Of a DNA stretch of 64,000 bases, positions 1 to 7,441 are shown piece by piece. Location of the stretch: IMG/VR virus record IMGVR_UViG_3300047089_000043, positions 1 to 64,000 of that record. One strand, given 5' to 3'. The notes beneath the pieces were generated by a model that did no database searches, was not told the DNA's origin, and was given only the letters and a program-made list of their open reading frames with translations. A program made the translations under genes and the position numbers. This stretch comes from a virus. Position 1 is the first letter of the stretch. Each line of letters starts with the position of its first letter.

Positions 1-42
1 GTCCCCATTTCATTTTCTATAGACCTTGAATTTCTCGAGTTT

Positions 43-103
43 CCGCAGGTCACAGGCTTAAGTCGAACACCAGACCCCCTCACACACACAAAACCGCAGG
101 TCA
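43..103. repeat. Short direct repeat near left end
   Basis: The 10-base word CCGCAGGTCA occurs at 43-52 and again at 94-103, 51 bases apart start to start, in the non-coding left end before the packaging genes. Paired short repeats beside terminase genes can be terminase binding sites (cosB-like), but this is inference; the repeat is short and no known motif was matched. Confidence 0.35.
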
Positions 104-171
104 GAGCGCTGCGAACCCTATCATCTACTCGAACAAACCCGAAGTGATTAGAGCCTTTTCCCATCACATGA

Positions 172-200
172 TTGGACCCAATTAAGCCATTAAATAATGG
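172..200 (+). promoter_or_regulatory. Weak candidate promoter before packaging operon
   Basis: TTGGAC (172-177), a 17-base spacer and TAATGG (195-200) resemble a sigma-70-type promoter and sit 72 bases before the likely first start codon. It overlaps a hairpin at 186-201. It resembles only loosely the two better promoters at 31997 and 40674, so the call is weak. Confidence 0.22.
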
Positions 201-215
201 CGTGGAATTACACGC
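186..215 (+). other. Two overlapping perfect hairpins in the leader of the first gene
   Basis: GCCATT-AAAT-AATGGC (186-201) is a perfect 6-bp stem and GCGTG-GAATTA-CACGC (200-215) a perfect 5-bp stem that shares its first two bases with it, so the two are mutually competing. They lie directly upstream of the first gene and may shape the 5' end of the packaging mRNA or a terminase site. Function is not known. Confidence 0.4.
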
Positions 216-272
216 AGAGATGTCGTAACAATGATCTGGAACCCGTACAAACTCATTAGGAGGCTGATCGGC

Positions 273-581
273 ATGGGCAGACTCAGCAGCGATGATGACC
301 GCCCCCGCCCACAGCCTCATCAGTCTATGGGCATTATGACACCTGCGACAAAGAAGGTCAAAGAAGTCGTATCCGTGGTCGTAAAAAGGGTTTGGCGAGC
401 TTGTGACAAGTGCGGATATTCGCAGGTAGATGGCAAGCCTATCTCTCACGCAAAGTACCAGATCGAGGTTCCGGGCGGCGACCTGTATTTCTGCGCTCAC
501 CACTTCCGAGAGTACTCGACAAACTTCCTCGACAGGGGTTATCCGATCCACGACATTCAGGAGAAAGTAGCTGCCAAATGA
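273..581 (+). CDS. Small zinc-binding (DUF7455-like) protein
   Basis: Product of about 102 residues. The C-terminal half has CDKCGYS, a hydrophobic stretch, then GGDLYFCAHHF, the pattern of the small actinobacterial and phage DUF7455-like zinc domain (CxxC...G.L.FC.HH). The N-terminal third is polar and probably disordered. I chose ATG 273 because AGGAGG (258-263) lies 9 bases before it; an in-frame ATG at 231 would add 14 residues but has no good ribosome site. The stop overlaps the pup start (ATGA), so the two are probably co-translated. A relative is encoded at 58982-59206. Its role is unknown; placement next to pup and terminase is the main clue. Confidence 0.6.
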   Translation: MGRLSSDDDRPRPQPHQSMGIMTPATKKVKEVVSVVVKRVWRACDKCGYSQVDGKPISHAKYQIEVPGGDLYFCAHHFREYSTNFLDRGYPIHDIQEKVAAK

Positions 582-754
582 AAGAGCAAAAGAATAAGCC
601 AACTCCCAAGAATACCGAGGATACCGAGGATACTTCGATTCCAGCTCCCAAGGAATTCGATGCTATTGACGCGCTGCTTGACGAGATTGACGGAGTGCTC
701 GAAGAAAACGCAGAAGAATTCGTTCGCGGCTATGTGCAGAAGGGCGGGCAGTGA
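578..754 (+). CDS. pup: Prokaryotic ubiquitin-like protein Pup
   Basis: A 58-residue protein with a charged, proline-rich, probably disordered N-terminus (about residues 1-27) and a C-terminus that reads LLDEIDGVLEENAEEFVR followed by GYVQKGGQ and the stop. From memory this matches the C-terminal half of actinobacterial Pup almost residue for residue, including the terminal Gly-Gly-Gln. In hosts, Dop deamidates that Gln to Glu, PafA joins Pup to target lysines, and the Mpa coiled coil recognises the Pup helix and feeds tagged proteins to the 20S proteasome. No PafA, Dop, Mpa or proteasome gene is seen here, so it would have to use host enzymes. The ATG overlaps the upstream stop and its TGA overlaps the next ATG, tying its translation to packaging proteins. 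The identity is close to certain from the motif; its role in the phage is unknown. Confidence 0.93.
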   Translation: MKEQKNKPTPKNTEDTEDTSIPAPKEFDAIDALLDEIDGVLEENAEEFVRGYVQKGGQ

Positions 755-1032
755 TGGACCCCGGACAAGTCGAACAAGCTGTCAGGACTACGCTGACCGA
801 GTGGGGCATTCTCGAACCTACCGGCGCATGGGAAGTCATGGCGATCAATCTGGCGCAGGTTCTCGACGGAACTAATGCTACTTTCAAGATGAGCGGTGAC
901 GCTAAGTACGGCAAGGATGACAAAGTGGCAGTAGCGAGCGTCAACCGCGAGCTTCGCCTAACACTAGAAAAGGTCGAGGCAATGCCACGAGCTAAGGCAA
1001 CCGATAAAGAGTCGCTAGAGAACAAATATTGA
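754..1032 (+). CDS. terS: Terminase small subunit
   Basis: A 92-residue mostly helical protein starting MDPGQVEQAVRTTLTEWGIL, with later VNRELRLTLEKVEAM. The pattern (N-terminal EQAVRTxLxEWGI, central LAQVLD, C-terminal SREL-RLTLE-like helix) matches small terminase subunits of actinobacteriophages, which bind the packaging site on DNA and load the large subunit. The position, directly before an HNH gene and terL, supports it. ATG 754 overlaps the pup stop (TGATG); GTG 751 is an alternative one codon earlier. Confidence 0.7.
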   Translation: MDPGQVEQAVRTTLTEWGILEPTGAWEVMAINLAQVLDGTNATFKMSGDAKYGKDDKVAVASVNRELRLTLEKVEAMPRAKATDKESLENKY

Positions 1033-1033
1033 T

Positions 1034-1267
1034 ATGCCGAACGGGCACTATAAGAGCCCGGAATATCAGCGTAACAAGAAGAAGATGGTTTATCACGCTT
1101 GGCGTCACCAGCTCCCTTGCTGGCTCTGCCTGAAACCTTTCCGATACAAGGGCGATATCACCGCCGACCACGTTATACCGATATTCCTAGGCGGCACTCA
1201 TGCTTACGATAATCTTAAACCAGCCCACGACCTGTGTAATTCAACCAGGGAGTACGATCTTAAGTAG
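1034..1267 (+). CDS. HNH endonuclease of the packaging module
   Basis: A 77-residue protein with CWLC near residue 30, then ITADHVIPIFLGG and YDNLKPAHDLCNS, which is the full HNH betabeta-alpha metal fold with two zinc-knuckle cysteine pairs. Small HNH proteins next to terL are known in HK97-like and many other cos phages, where they work with terminase in cutting DNA at packaging. This gene is one base after terS and eight bases before terL. A free-standing homing role is less likely given this position. Confidence 0.85.
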   Translation: MPNGHYKSPEYQRNKKKMVYHAWRHQLPCWLCLKPFRYKGDITADHVIPIFLGGTHAYDNLKPAHDLCNSTREYDLK

Positions 1268-1275
1268 GGAAAACT

Positions 1276-2922
1276 ATGGCGCTAATTGGCGACCAGCGCC
1301 CCCGCCTTTACCATATCCCGAAGCACCACAATTTGGATGCAGGCAACGACGCTGTTGATTATGCAAAGCAGCACGGCCTAGATCTCGATGACTGGCAGCG
1401 ATATTCACTGAAACATGCGCTGGCCAGGGATGCCGATGGGCTGTGGTCTGCGTTTGAAGTTAAGCTTACCGTACCAAGGCAGAATGGTAAAGGCTCGATC
1501 TACGAAGCTAGGGAATTGTTCGGCCTATTCTGCATTAAGTCCGACCGCCTGCTCATTCATACCGCGCACGAACACAAAACTGCTAGCGAACACTATCAGC
1601 GAGTGTGGCGCTTGATCGAAAACAACCACGATTTGTATATGCAGATCGGTCGTCACTCGTCAGCCTATGGGCGCGAGTTCATCGAAACAAAACCAAAGCC
1701 CACCATTATCATTGGTTCCGGTGGCAAGCATGTCCTAGAAGATGCACGAAAGCGACTCATCTTTATTGCACGTAGCGCCGGTTCCGGTCGAGGATTCACC
1801 GGAGACTTTATCGCCTACGACGAAGACATGATTCTTGATGCGGGGAAAATCGGAGCTTCGCTCCCTTCCCTTTCAGCACGACCAAACCCCCAAGTATTTT
1901 ACGCTGGCTCAGCCGGTCTTAAAACTTCTACGCAGGCCGCTAAGGTCAGGCGTCGAGGGCTTGCAGGCACCAGCGATAGCCTGCTGTATATTGAGTATTC
2001 CGCTGACATATGCGACGAATACTGTGAATTTGATTGCGATAAGCATGATGATCCTGACAGTGAGGAAGCAGTAGCCCGAGCCAACCCAGGTTACGGCATT
2101 CGCATCACTAAGCGCTTTATCGAAAAGGAACGCGATGCGTTCGAGGGCGATGAACCTGAATGGTGGCGCGAACGTCTAGGCGTCGGACAGTGGCCTGCTG
2201 ATTCCGAGGGCTGGGCAGTTATCCCTGAGAAATGGTGGAAGCTCACAAAGGATAAGAGGGCCGAACCAGAGCGCGTACAGCGCCCCGTGTTCGCCGTTGA
2301 CATTGCGCTTGACCGCAGTTGTGCCGCTATTTCTGTCGCGGGATTCCGAGGTTCTGATAATCGAACTGGAATTCAGATCATCGAATTCAGGTCGGGTACG
2401 GGTTGGCTGCTTGCTCGAATTAAGGAGATCCACGAAAGGTGGAAGCCTATCAAGTGGATCATCGATAAGAGGGCCGCAGCAGGTTCGCTAATCACCGATA
2501 TGGAAAAGGCCGGGATTCCCGTAGAAACGTTGCAGGCTTCACAAGTCGCGCACGCTTCCGGGCTGCTGTATGATGCATTCAGGGATGATACCTTGAGGCA
2601 TTATGGTCAGGCTAGCTGGCGCACCGCTATCGCGGGTGCGGACTGGCGGAAGCTTAGCGAGTCGAGGGCGTTCGATCGTGTTAACGCCGGTTCGGAACAA
2701 GCTCCGCTGATGGCCGCAGCGTTCGCGTATTGGGGCTTTATGGAATTTGGTGATGAAGGCGACTACGACGCCGCTGATTCAGTTTACTTCGACCTTAAGC
2801 GGGTCGTTCAAATGTACCGATCAGGACATTACGGTCTGGAAGATATCCGCCGTCTTTACGAAAGAGGGATTATAGATGCAGATGACCTGGAAGCCTTGGC
2901 CGAAAAGGGCATCACTATCTAA
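1276..2922 (+). CDS. terL: Terminase large subunit
   Basis: A 548-residue packaging motor. The N-terminal ATPase has the Walker A variant VPRQNGKG (residues 66-73) and Walker B FIAYDEDM with catalytic Glu near 183. The C-terminal RNase H-like nuclease begins around VFAVDIALDRS (Asp near 342) and has later acidic residues such as DKRAAAGSLITDME. Length and order fit the HK97/phage Terminase_1 type. It pumps DNA into the prohead and cuts it. The end overlaps the next small membrane gene by 47 bases. Confidence 0.95.
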   Translation: MALIGDQRPRLYHIPKHHNLDAGNDAVDYAKQHGLDLDDWQRYSLKHALARDADGLWSAFEVKLTVPRQNGKGSIYEARELFGLFCIKSDRLLIHTAHEHKTASEHYQRVWRLIENNHDLYMQIGRHSSAYGREFIETKPKPTIIIGSGGKHVLEDARKRLIFIARSAGSGRGFTGDFIAYDEDMILDAGKIGASLPSLSARPNPQVFYAGSAGLKTSTQAAKVRRRGLAGTSDSLLYIEYSADICDEYCEFDCDKHDDPDSEEAVARANPGYGIRITKRFIEKERDAFEGDEPEWWRERLGVGQWPADSEGWAVIPEKWWKLTKDKRAEPERVQRPVFAVDIALDRSCAAISVAGFRGSDNRTGIQIIEFRSGTGWLLARIKEIHERWKPIKWIIDKRAAAGSLITDMEKAGIPVETLQASQVAHASGLLYDAFRDDTLRHYGQASWRTAIAGADWRKLSESRAFDRVNAGSEQAPLMAAAFAYWGFMEFGDEGDYDAADSVYFDLKRVVQMYRSGHYGLEDIRRLYERGIIDADDLEALAEKGITI

Positions 2923-3172
2923 AGCCCGAAAGAACACTCAGAGGTTTCTTACCCGTGCAAGTGTTCTCATCAGTAGAAACGTTCGCGCCGTAGGCGCAAG
3001 AGGCGGTGGTGCCGTTAAGGTGTTTTTCGCCCGTAGGTTTAACGGTGCCGCAGTACTGGTAACCGTTGGCGCTGCAATTGTCTCCCTGAGTGTAGCAGCT
3101 ATTTACCGTCCCGCTGGCGGTATCTTGTGGGGACTGTTTATCATTCTGGCTGCTATTGATATGAGGCGATGA
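2876..3172 (+). CDS. Small membrane protein between terminase and portal
   Basis: A 98-residue protein with a strongly basic N-terminal half (KxxxRKNTQR, RRFN) and two hydrophobic segments near residues 57-75 and 79-95. It starts inside the end of terL (AGAGGG ribosome site before ATG 2876) and ends one base before the portal start. No family recognised. The basic, membrane-anchored shape could suit a membrane-associated head or lysis accessory, but this is a guess. Confidence 0.6.
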   Translation: MQMTWKPWPKRASLSKARKNTQRFLTRASVLISRNVRAVGARGGGAVKVFFARRFNGAAVLVTVGAAIVSLSVAAIYRPAGGILWGLFIILAAIDMRR

Positions 3173-3173
3173 A

Positions 3174-4478
3174 ATGGGACTAGTTTTCCGAAGTAAAGAA
3201 GAACGGGGTTCGCTTGGAACTGGTGTAAGTAATACCCCGCTGTGGGGAATTTCTCAGTCGTCAGATCTAATTCCTCGCAGGGTTTACAATAACGGCGCTA
3301 GCGGTAGCGCCCCCGTTAATCTCGATACCGCAATGCGTAACTCCGCAGTATGGGCTGCGATCCGAATCAGGGCCGACCTGATTTCGACGTTGCCTTGGCG
3401 AGTTTACAGCGAGCTGAATTTGCCTGATACTAAGGTTCCTTACAAGATCGATGCTGCACCTACTCCGATGATGAGCGGAATTGATTTTATCCATTTCCTT
3501 TATTCGAGCCAGGTGGAGCTGGACCGAACAGGTAACGCTATCGGCATCATTAACCAGTGGGACGAGCGAACTAGGACACCGGCCGTTATTGAGCTAGTGC
3601 CAAGTTCGTCGGTAGTCATTAGTGCTAAGGGTATGAATATCACCAGTTACCGGATTAACGGCACTGAGTTCGACCCTAAGTTTATCTGGCATGAAAAGCA
3701 GTACACCGTCGCGGGCCTGCCCGTGGGCTTGAGCCCCGTTACATACGCGGCTTACACACTAGGGCAGTACAATTCCATTCAGGAATTTGCGACTGAGTTC
3801 TTTACGTCTGGTCAAGGACCCCGCGCCAGCTTGCAGAATACCCAGAAAAAGATCAACGACAAGGAAGCGGCAATCGTCGCAGAATCGTGGCGTGCATCGC
3901 AGGCTATGGATGAACCTTTCATTCACGGCAATGACTGGGAATACACGTTGCTGTCTGCGCAAGGTGCATCTAATGACTGGATCGAGGGCGCAAAGCTTAA
4001 CAGCGTTGACGTTGCCAGGTTCTTTAACGTACCTGCGGATATGATCGACGCTATTATCTCGGGCGGTTCGCACATCACCTATTCCAACATCATTCAGCGT
4101 AACCTGCAATTCCTGGTCATGCACCTGGGACCGACAATTACCCGGCGTGAAGCAAAGCTAACTGACATTCTTCCGCGCCCGAGGTTCTTTGAGTTTGACA
4201 CTGACTATCTTATGCGAATGGACCCGGTTACTAGGGCTGAATGGGTTAAGACCCAGATCGATTGTCGTGCAATCACAGTTACCGAGGCACGCGCCGTATT
4301 CGGCCGCGATCCGGCAAGTGATGACGACTACGAAGAATACTTTAAGGCAGGACTTGTCCACGGTAAGGCTTCGGCCATATTGCCCGGAGATCCCGGCGAC
4401 CCCAACGTCAACCCTGCAATCGACACTCAAATCGAAGGTGGAGCTAATAACCCACCGCCTAGCGGCTCCACTCCATAA
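3174..4478 (+). CDS. Portal protein (HK97 type)
   Basis: A 434-residue protein with MRNSAVWAAIRIRADLIS near residue 55 and later VARFFNVPADMID and SNIIQRNLQFL, features of the HK97-type phage portal family (Phage_portal). The dodecameric ring sits at one capsid vertex, is the channel for DNA and the base for the connector. The C-terminal tail (about 400-434) is Pro/Gly/Asn-rich and probably flexible. Position after terL and before the protease fits. Confidence 0.93.
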   Translation: MGLVFRSKEERGSLGTGVSNTPLWGISQSSDLIPRRVYNNGASGSAPVNLDTAMRNSAVWAAIRIRADLISTLPWRVYSELNLPDTKVPYKIDAAPTPMMSGIDFIHFLYSSQVELDRTGNAIGIINQWDERTRTPAVIELVPSSSVVISAKGMNITSYRINGTEFDPKFIWHEKQYTVAGLPVGLSPVTYAAYTLGQYNSIQEFATEFFTSGQGPRASLQNTQKKINDKEAAIVAESWRASQAMDEPFIHGNDWEYTLLSAQGASNDWIEGAKLNSVDVARFFNVPADMIDAIISGGSHITYSNIIQRNLQFLVMHLGPTITRREAKLTDILPRPRFFEFDTDYLMRMDPVTRAEWVKTQIDCRAITVTEARAVFGRDPASDDDYEEYFKAGLVHGKASAILPGDPGDPNVNPAIDTQIEGGANNPPPSGSTP

Positions 4479-4505
4479 TGAGCCACGGTGAAAGGAAAAT
4501 TCTAA

Positions 4506-5720
4506 ATGGCTACTATTGATTTCAGTACGTGGGACGCTAATAAGGCGTGGGCGGCAGGCGCAAGCTCAGACGATCCCGCAGCATTTTACGACGGTATTTG
4601 CGCGGGCAAGAAAGCGGGCGACCCGAAGACTCAGGCAGCCCATGCTTTGCCTTACCGCTACTCCCCGTCGAGCCCACCTAATGCCGCTGGCGTAAAGGCC
4701 GCGCTGTCTAGGCTTTCTCAGACTGACGGACTCACAAACAAGGCTGACGCTCAGACAAAGCTGGACGGTCTTCTGACAAAGGTGCAGGCTGCGGAAAAGA
4801 ATCGCATGTCAACTCTTGACGAAATGCGTAACTTCCGGCTAGAGCATTACCGGGATGTTCCCGGTGGAGAAATGCGCCGCAGGGGATTCCCGTCTGAGCT
4901 TCGAGGCAAGTACACTAAGCAGGATGGCCGATCGGTTTATGAGGTTGAAGGATACGCCACCATTTACAATCGCGGTTACGAAATGTGGGATATGGCCGGT
5001 CCGTATATGGAAGTGGTTGACCAGCATTCCCTAGACCGTTCTCTCGCACAGACTCCCGATGTAGCATTCTTGGTGAATCACCTGGGCGTCGCAATGGCGC
5101 GGTCGAGGTCCCGTAATGGTAATCCGACTCTGGTCCTTCGCAGCGATACTACAGGTATGCATATCCAAAGCTGGCTGAATGCCGAGAGGCAGGACGTTAA
5201 GGATCTGGCATCCGCCATTGATGACGGGATTGTCGATGAAATGTCGTTTGCATTCCGCATTGAGGATCACGTCTGGGATGACGATTACACGCAGCTTACC
5301 CTTAAGCAACTTAACATTAATCGCGGCGATGTCTCGGCAGTTAACTTCGGGGCTAATCCGTTTACCAGCATTGCAGCTCGCGCTGCTGACTGGCTTGAGG
5401 ATCTTGAGCACATGCCCGAAGTTGTCGTGCGTGAGGCTTTTAACCGACTGCATAGGCGCGGAGATTCCGTGACGCTAGTCCCCGAGATTAGGGATGCGGC
5501 CGAAACAGTGATCAGGCGCAATGCAGAACTGTACGCAAACGTAGCTCAGGCACATTCAGATGCCCAGCGCGTTCTTGACGATGCAGAAGAAGAACTGGCG
5601 TCGGCTCCCGAGCCTACTCACACCCGTTCGGCAGCCGCAGCTATGCGCGAGCTTAAGTCGATTAACAAAGATTACCGCAGGCAGCTCGACCAGCTTGACC
5701 GATCCGCCGAGATTGACTAA
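4506..5720 (+). CDS. HK97-type prohead protease
   Basis: A 404-residue protein. The core (about 115-290) carries VNHLG with His192 and DEMSFAF with Ser247, the catalytic pair of the HK97 prohead protease (peptidase S78), followed by VSAVNFGANPF. It would trim the capsid scaffold domain and itself after assembly. An extra N-terminal region (1-100) with repeated Ala-rich helices and a charged C-terminal region (290-404) with coiled-coil character make it longer than the minimal enzyme; the latter could act as scaffold. GAAAGGA precedes ATG 4506. Confidence 0.92.
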   Translation: MATIDFSTWDANKAWAAGASSDDPAAFYDGICAGKKAGDPKTQAAHALPYRYSPSSPPNAAGVKAALSRLSQTDGLTNKADAQTKLDGLLTKVQAAEKNRMSTLDEMRNFRLEHYRDVPGGEMRRRGFPSELRGKYTKQDGRSVYEVEGYATIYNRGYEMWDMAGPYMEVVDQHSLDRSLAQTPDVAFLVNHLGVAMARSRSRNGNPTLVLRSDTTGMHIQSWLNAERQDVKDLASAIDDGIVDEMSFAFRIEDHVWDDDYTQLTLKQLNINRGDVSAVNFGANPFTSIAARAADWLEDLEHMPEVVVREAFNRLHRRGDSVTLVPEIRDAAETVIRRNAELYANVAQAHSDAQRVLDDAEEELASAPEPTHTRSAAAAMRELKSINKDYRRQLDQLDRSAEID

Positions 5721-5770
5721 TTTTGAAGTGGCAATCAGACCGCTTGTTTTAAACGGCACTCAGACCGTTG

Positions 5771-5791
5771 GCCGGTACAGATCATACCGGC
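5771..5791 (+). other. Hairpin upstream of capsid gene
   Basis: GCCGGTA (5771-5777) and TACCGGC (5785-5791) form a perfect 7-bp stem with a 7-base loop in the 177-base gap between protease and capsid genes. No U-tract follows, so it is more likely an mRNA structure than a terminator. Confidence 0.5.
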
Positions 5792-5841
5792 ATTCTGGAC
5801 GACATACACGCAAATCAGAGCGAATGCGCGTTCAATCCCTT

Positions 5842-5860
5842 AATAAGCAACCTGCTTATT
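5842..5860 (+). other. Perfect hairpin upstream of capsid gene
   Basis: AATAAGCA-ACC-TGCTTATT is a perfect 8-bp stem with a 3-base loop, ending 37 bases before the capsid start. With the hairpin at 5771 it may stabilise or process the 5' end of the capsid mRNA, whose product is needed in hundreds of copies. The rest of 5721-5897 shows nothing coding. Confidence 0.5.
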
Positions 5861-5897
5861 TAGGTTTAATGTCTAACCATGAAAGGTATTCGCTCTT

Positions 5898-7352
5898 ATG
5901 AATATTAAGGAACTTGTCGCTTCCATGGAAATTGAGCTGGAAGCGGCTCAGCAGCGGGAAATGCGCGCCCGCAAGGAGATGGAGCTTATTCTAGCTACCA
6001 CTCAGCAGGAAATGCGCACCGACCTGTCTCCCGAGGAAGATGCACGCTTTGACTCGCTCAAGGATACTGTGCAGAATTCTCGCGTTGACCAGGCGTCCAT
6101 TGGGCGTAAGCTGGCTAAGGCACGTCAGGTACAGGCCGATGAGTCTCGTACCGATGATGACCTGCTTAAGGCTACTACGCCAGCGGGACTCCCGCAGCGT
6201 GACGCTACTACCCAGCGTGCTAGCGTTAGCGTCGGCCATGAGGAAACCACTTATCACAAGGGCAATGACCCGACTGGTAAGATGTTCCTGAACGACGTTG
6301 TACGCCAGTACACGACTAACGACGTTCGCGCCGCTGGTCGTCTACAGCAGCACATGCGCGAGGAACAGATTAACCGCGCCAGTGCGGGTATGGAACTGCG
6401 TGTCGGTGAAGTCGGAACTTCGGCTTTCTCCGGTCTGGTTGTTCCCCAGTACCTTATCGATATGGTTGCACCGGCAGTAGCCAACCTGCGTCCATTCGCG
6501 GACATGTGTAATCAGCACCCTCTGCCTGCTTCGGGTATGTCGCTGAATATCTCGCGTATTACGACCGCTTCGGGTACCGCACTACAGGCATCAGAATCTA
6601 ACGCCGTCCAGGCAACGCCTATGGACGACACTCTGCTGACCTTTAACGTGCAGACTGCTGCTGGCCAGCAGACTATTTCACGTCAGGCAATTGAGCGTGG
6701 AACTGGTATCGAAGACGTTGTAATGCAGGACCTTTTCCGTCAGTACGCAACTAGCCTTGACAGCACTCTGCTGAACCAGGCTACTACGGGTCTTGACGCA
6801 GTAGGTAACGCTACTACAGCGATTACCACTGCTGACCTGCCTACGCTGTATCCCGCGATTATGGGTGCGGCATCGCAGAGTGATACTGCGACCCGTGGGC
6901 TGGCCCATCCGACTCACGTCATTATGCACCCTCGCCGGTGGTTCTGGCTCCAGTCGCTTCTGACTAGCACCTGGCCTGCGTTTACTCAGCCGGGCGTCGC
7001 CCCCGACGCTAAGGCTGCTGGTGCTAACTCCGCGGCCCCGTACAATCAGGGCTCTAGCGGTGTTATGCCTAACGGTATGCAGGTTGTAACCGACGCTAAC
7101 GTGACTACTGTTGGACTGGCTGGTGCCCCTACGGGTGGTACCCAGGACCACATTTTCGTGGTTCCGCAGCAGGAATGTCACCTTTGGGAAGATGCCGGTA
7201 ACCCCGTTTACATTAGGGCCGAACAGCCCGCAGCAGCGTCCCTTGGCGTGTTGCTTGTGGTTTATGGCTACTTTGCATATACCTACCAGCGCTACGGCCT
7301 GGCAATTCAGAAGATCAACGGTGCTGCACTTGCTGCGCCTGCGGGATTCTAA
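5898..7352 (+). CDS. Major capsid protein (HK97 fold)
   Basis: A 484-residue protein. Residues 1-110 are charged and helical (a scaffolding delta-like domain probably removed by the protease), followed by the mature shell domain with GTSAFSGLVVPQYL near residue 175, a central LVVPQ...ANLRPFADM start and the long acceptor-rich C-terminus ending ...QKINGAALAAPAGF. Order after portal and protease and length fit the Phage_capsid family. GAAAGG lies before ATG 5898. It is bracketed by strong hairpins on both sides. Confidence 0.93.
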   Translation: MNIKELVASMEIELEAAQQREMRARKEMELILATTQQEMRTDLSPEEDARFDSLKDTVQNSRVDQASIGRKLAKARQVQADESRTDDDLLKATTPAGLPQRDATTQRASVSVGHEETTYHKGNDPTGKMFLNDVVRQYTTNDVRAAGRLQQHMREEQINRASAGMELRVGEVGTSAFSGLVVPQYLIDMVAPAVANLRPFADMCNQHPLPASGMSLNISRITTASGTALQASESNAVQATPMDDTLLTFNVQTAAGQQTISRQAIERGTGIEDVVMQDLFRQYATSLDSTLLNQATTGLDAVGNATTAITTADLPTLYPAIMGAASQSDTATRGLAHPTHVIMHPRRWFWLQSLLTSTWPAFTQPGVAPDAKAAGANSAAPYNQGSSGVMPNGMQVVTDANVTTVGLAGAPTGGTQDHIFVVPQQECHLWEDAGNPVYIRAEQPAAASLGVLLVVYGYFAYTYQRYGLAIQKINGAALAAPAGF

Positions 7353-7384
7353 GTTGTATTTTGGTTCTTGGAATCATTCGGTTG

Positions 7385-7404
7385 TGCTGGGAGAAATCCC
7401 AGCA
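7385..7404 (+). terminator. Perfect GNRA-loop hairpin after capsid gene
   Basis: TGCTGGGA-GAAA-TCCCAGCA is a perfect 8-bp stem closed by a GAAA tetraloop, 32 bases after the capsid stop and followed by only TTT. It may be a partial terminator that lowers transcription into the GH5 gene, or a 3' stabiliser of capsid mRNA. The short U-run makes a full terminator unlikely. Confidence 0.55.
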
Positions 7405-7441
7405 TTTCCGTGTGGCTCAAAGAAATGATAATTGGAGGATT

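Noticed and set aside
663-1025. Minus-strand frame over pup and terS
   Set aside because: All supported genes are on the + strand, and this one covers two coupled, recognised genes.
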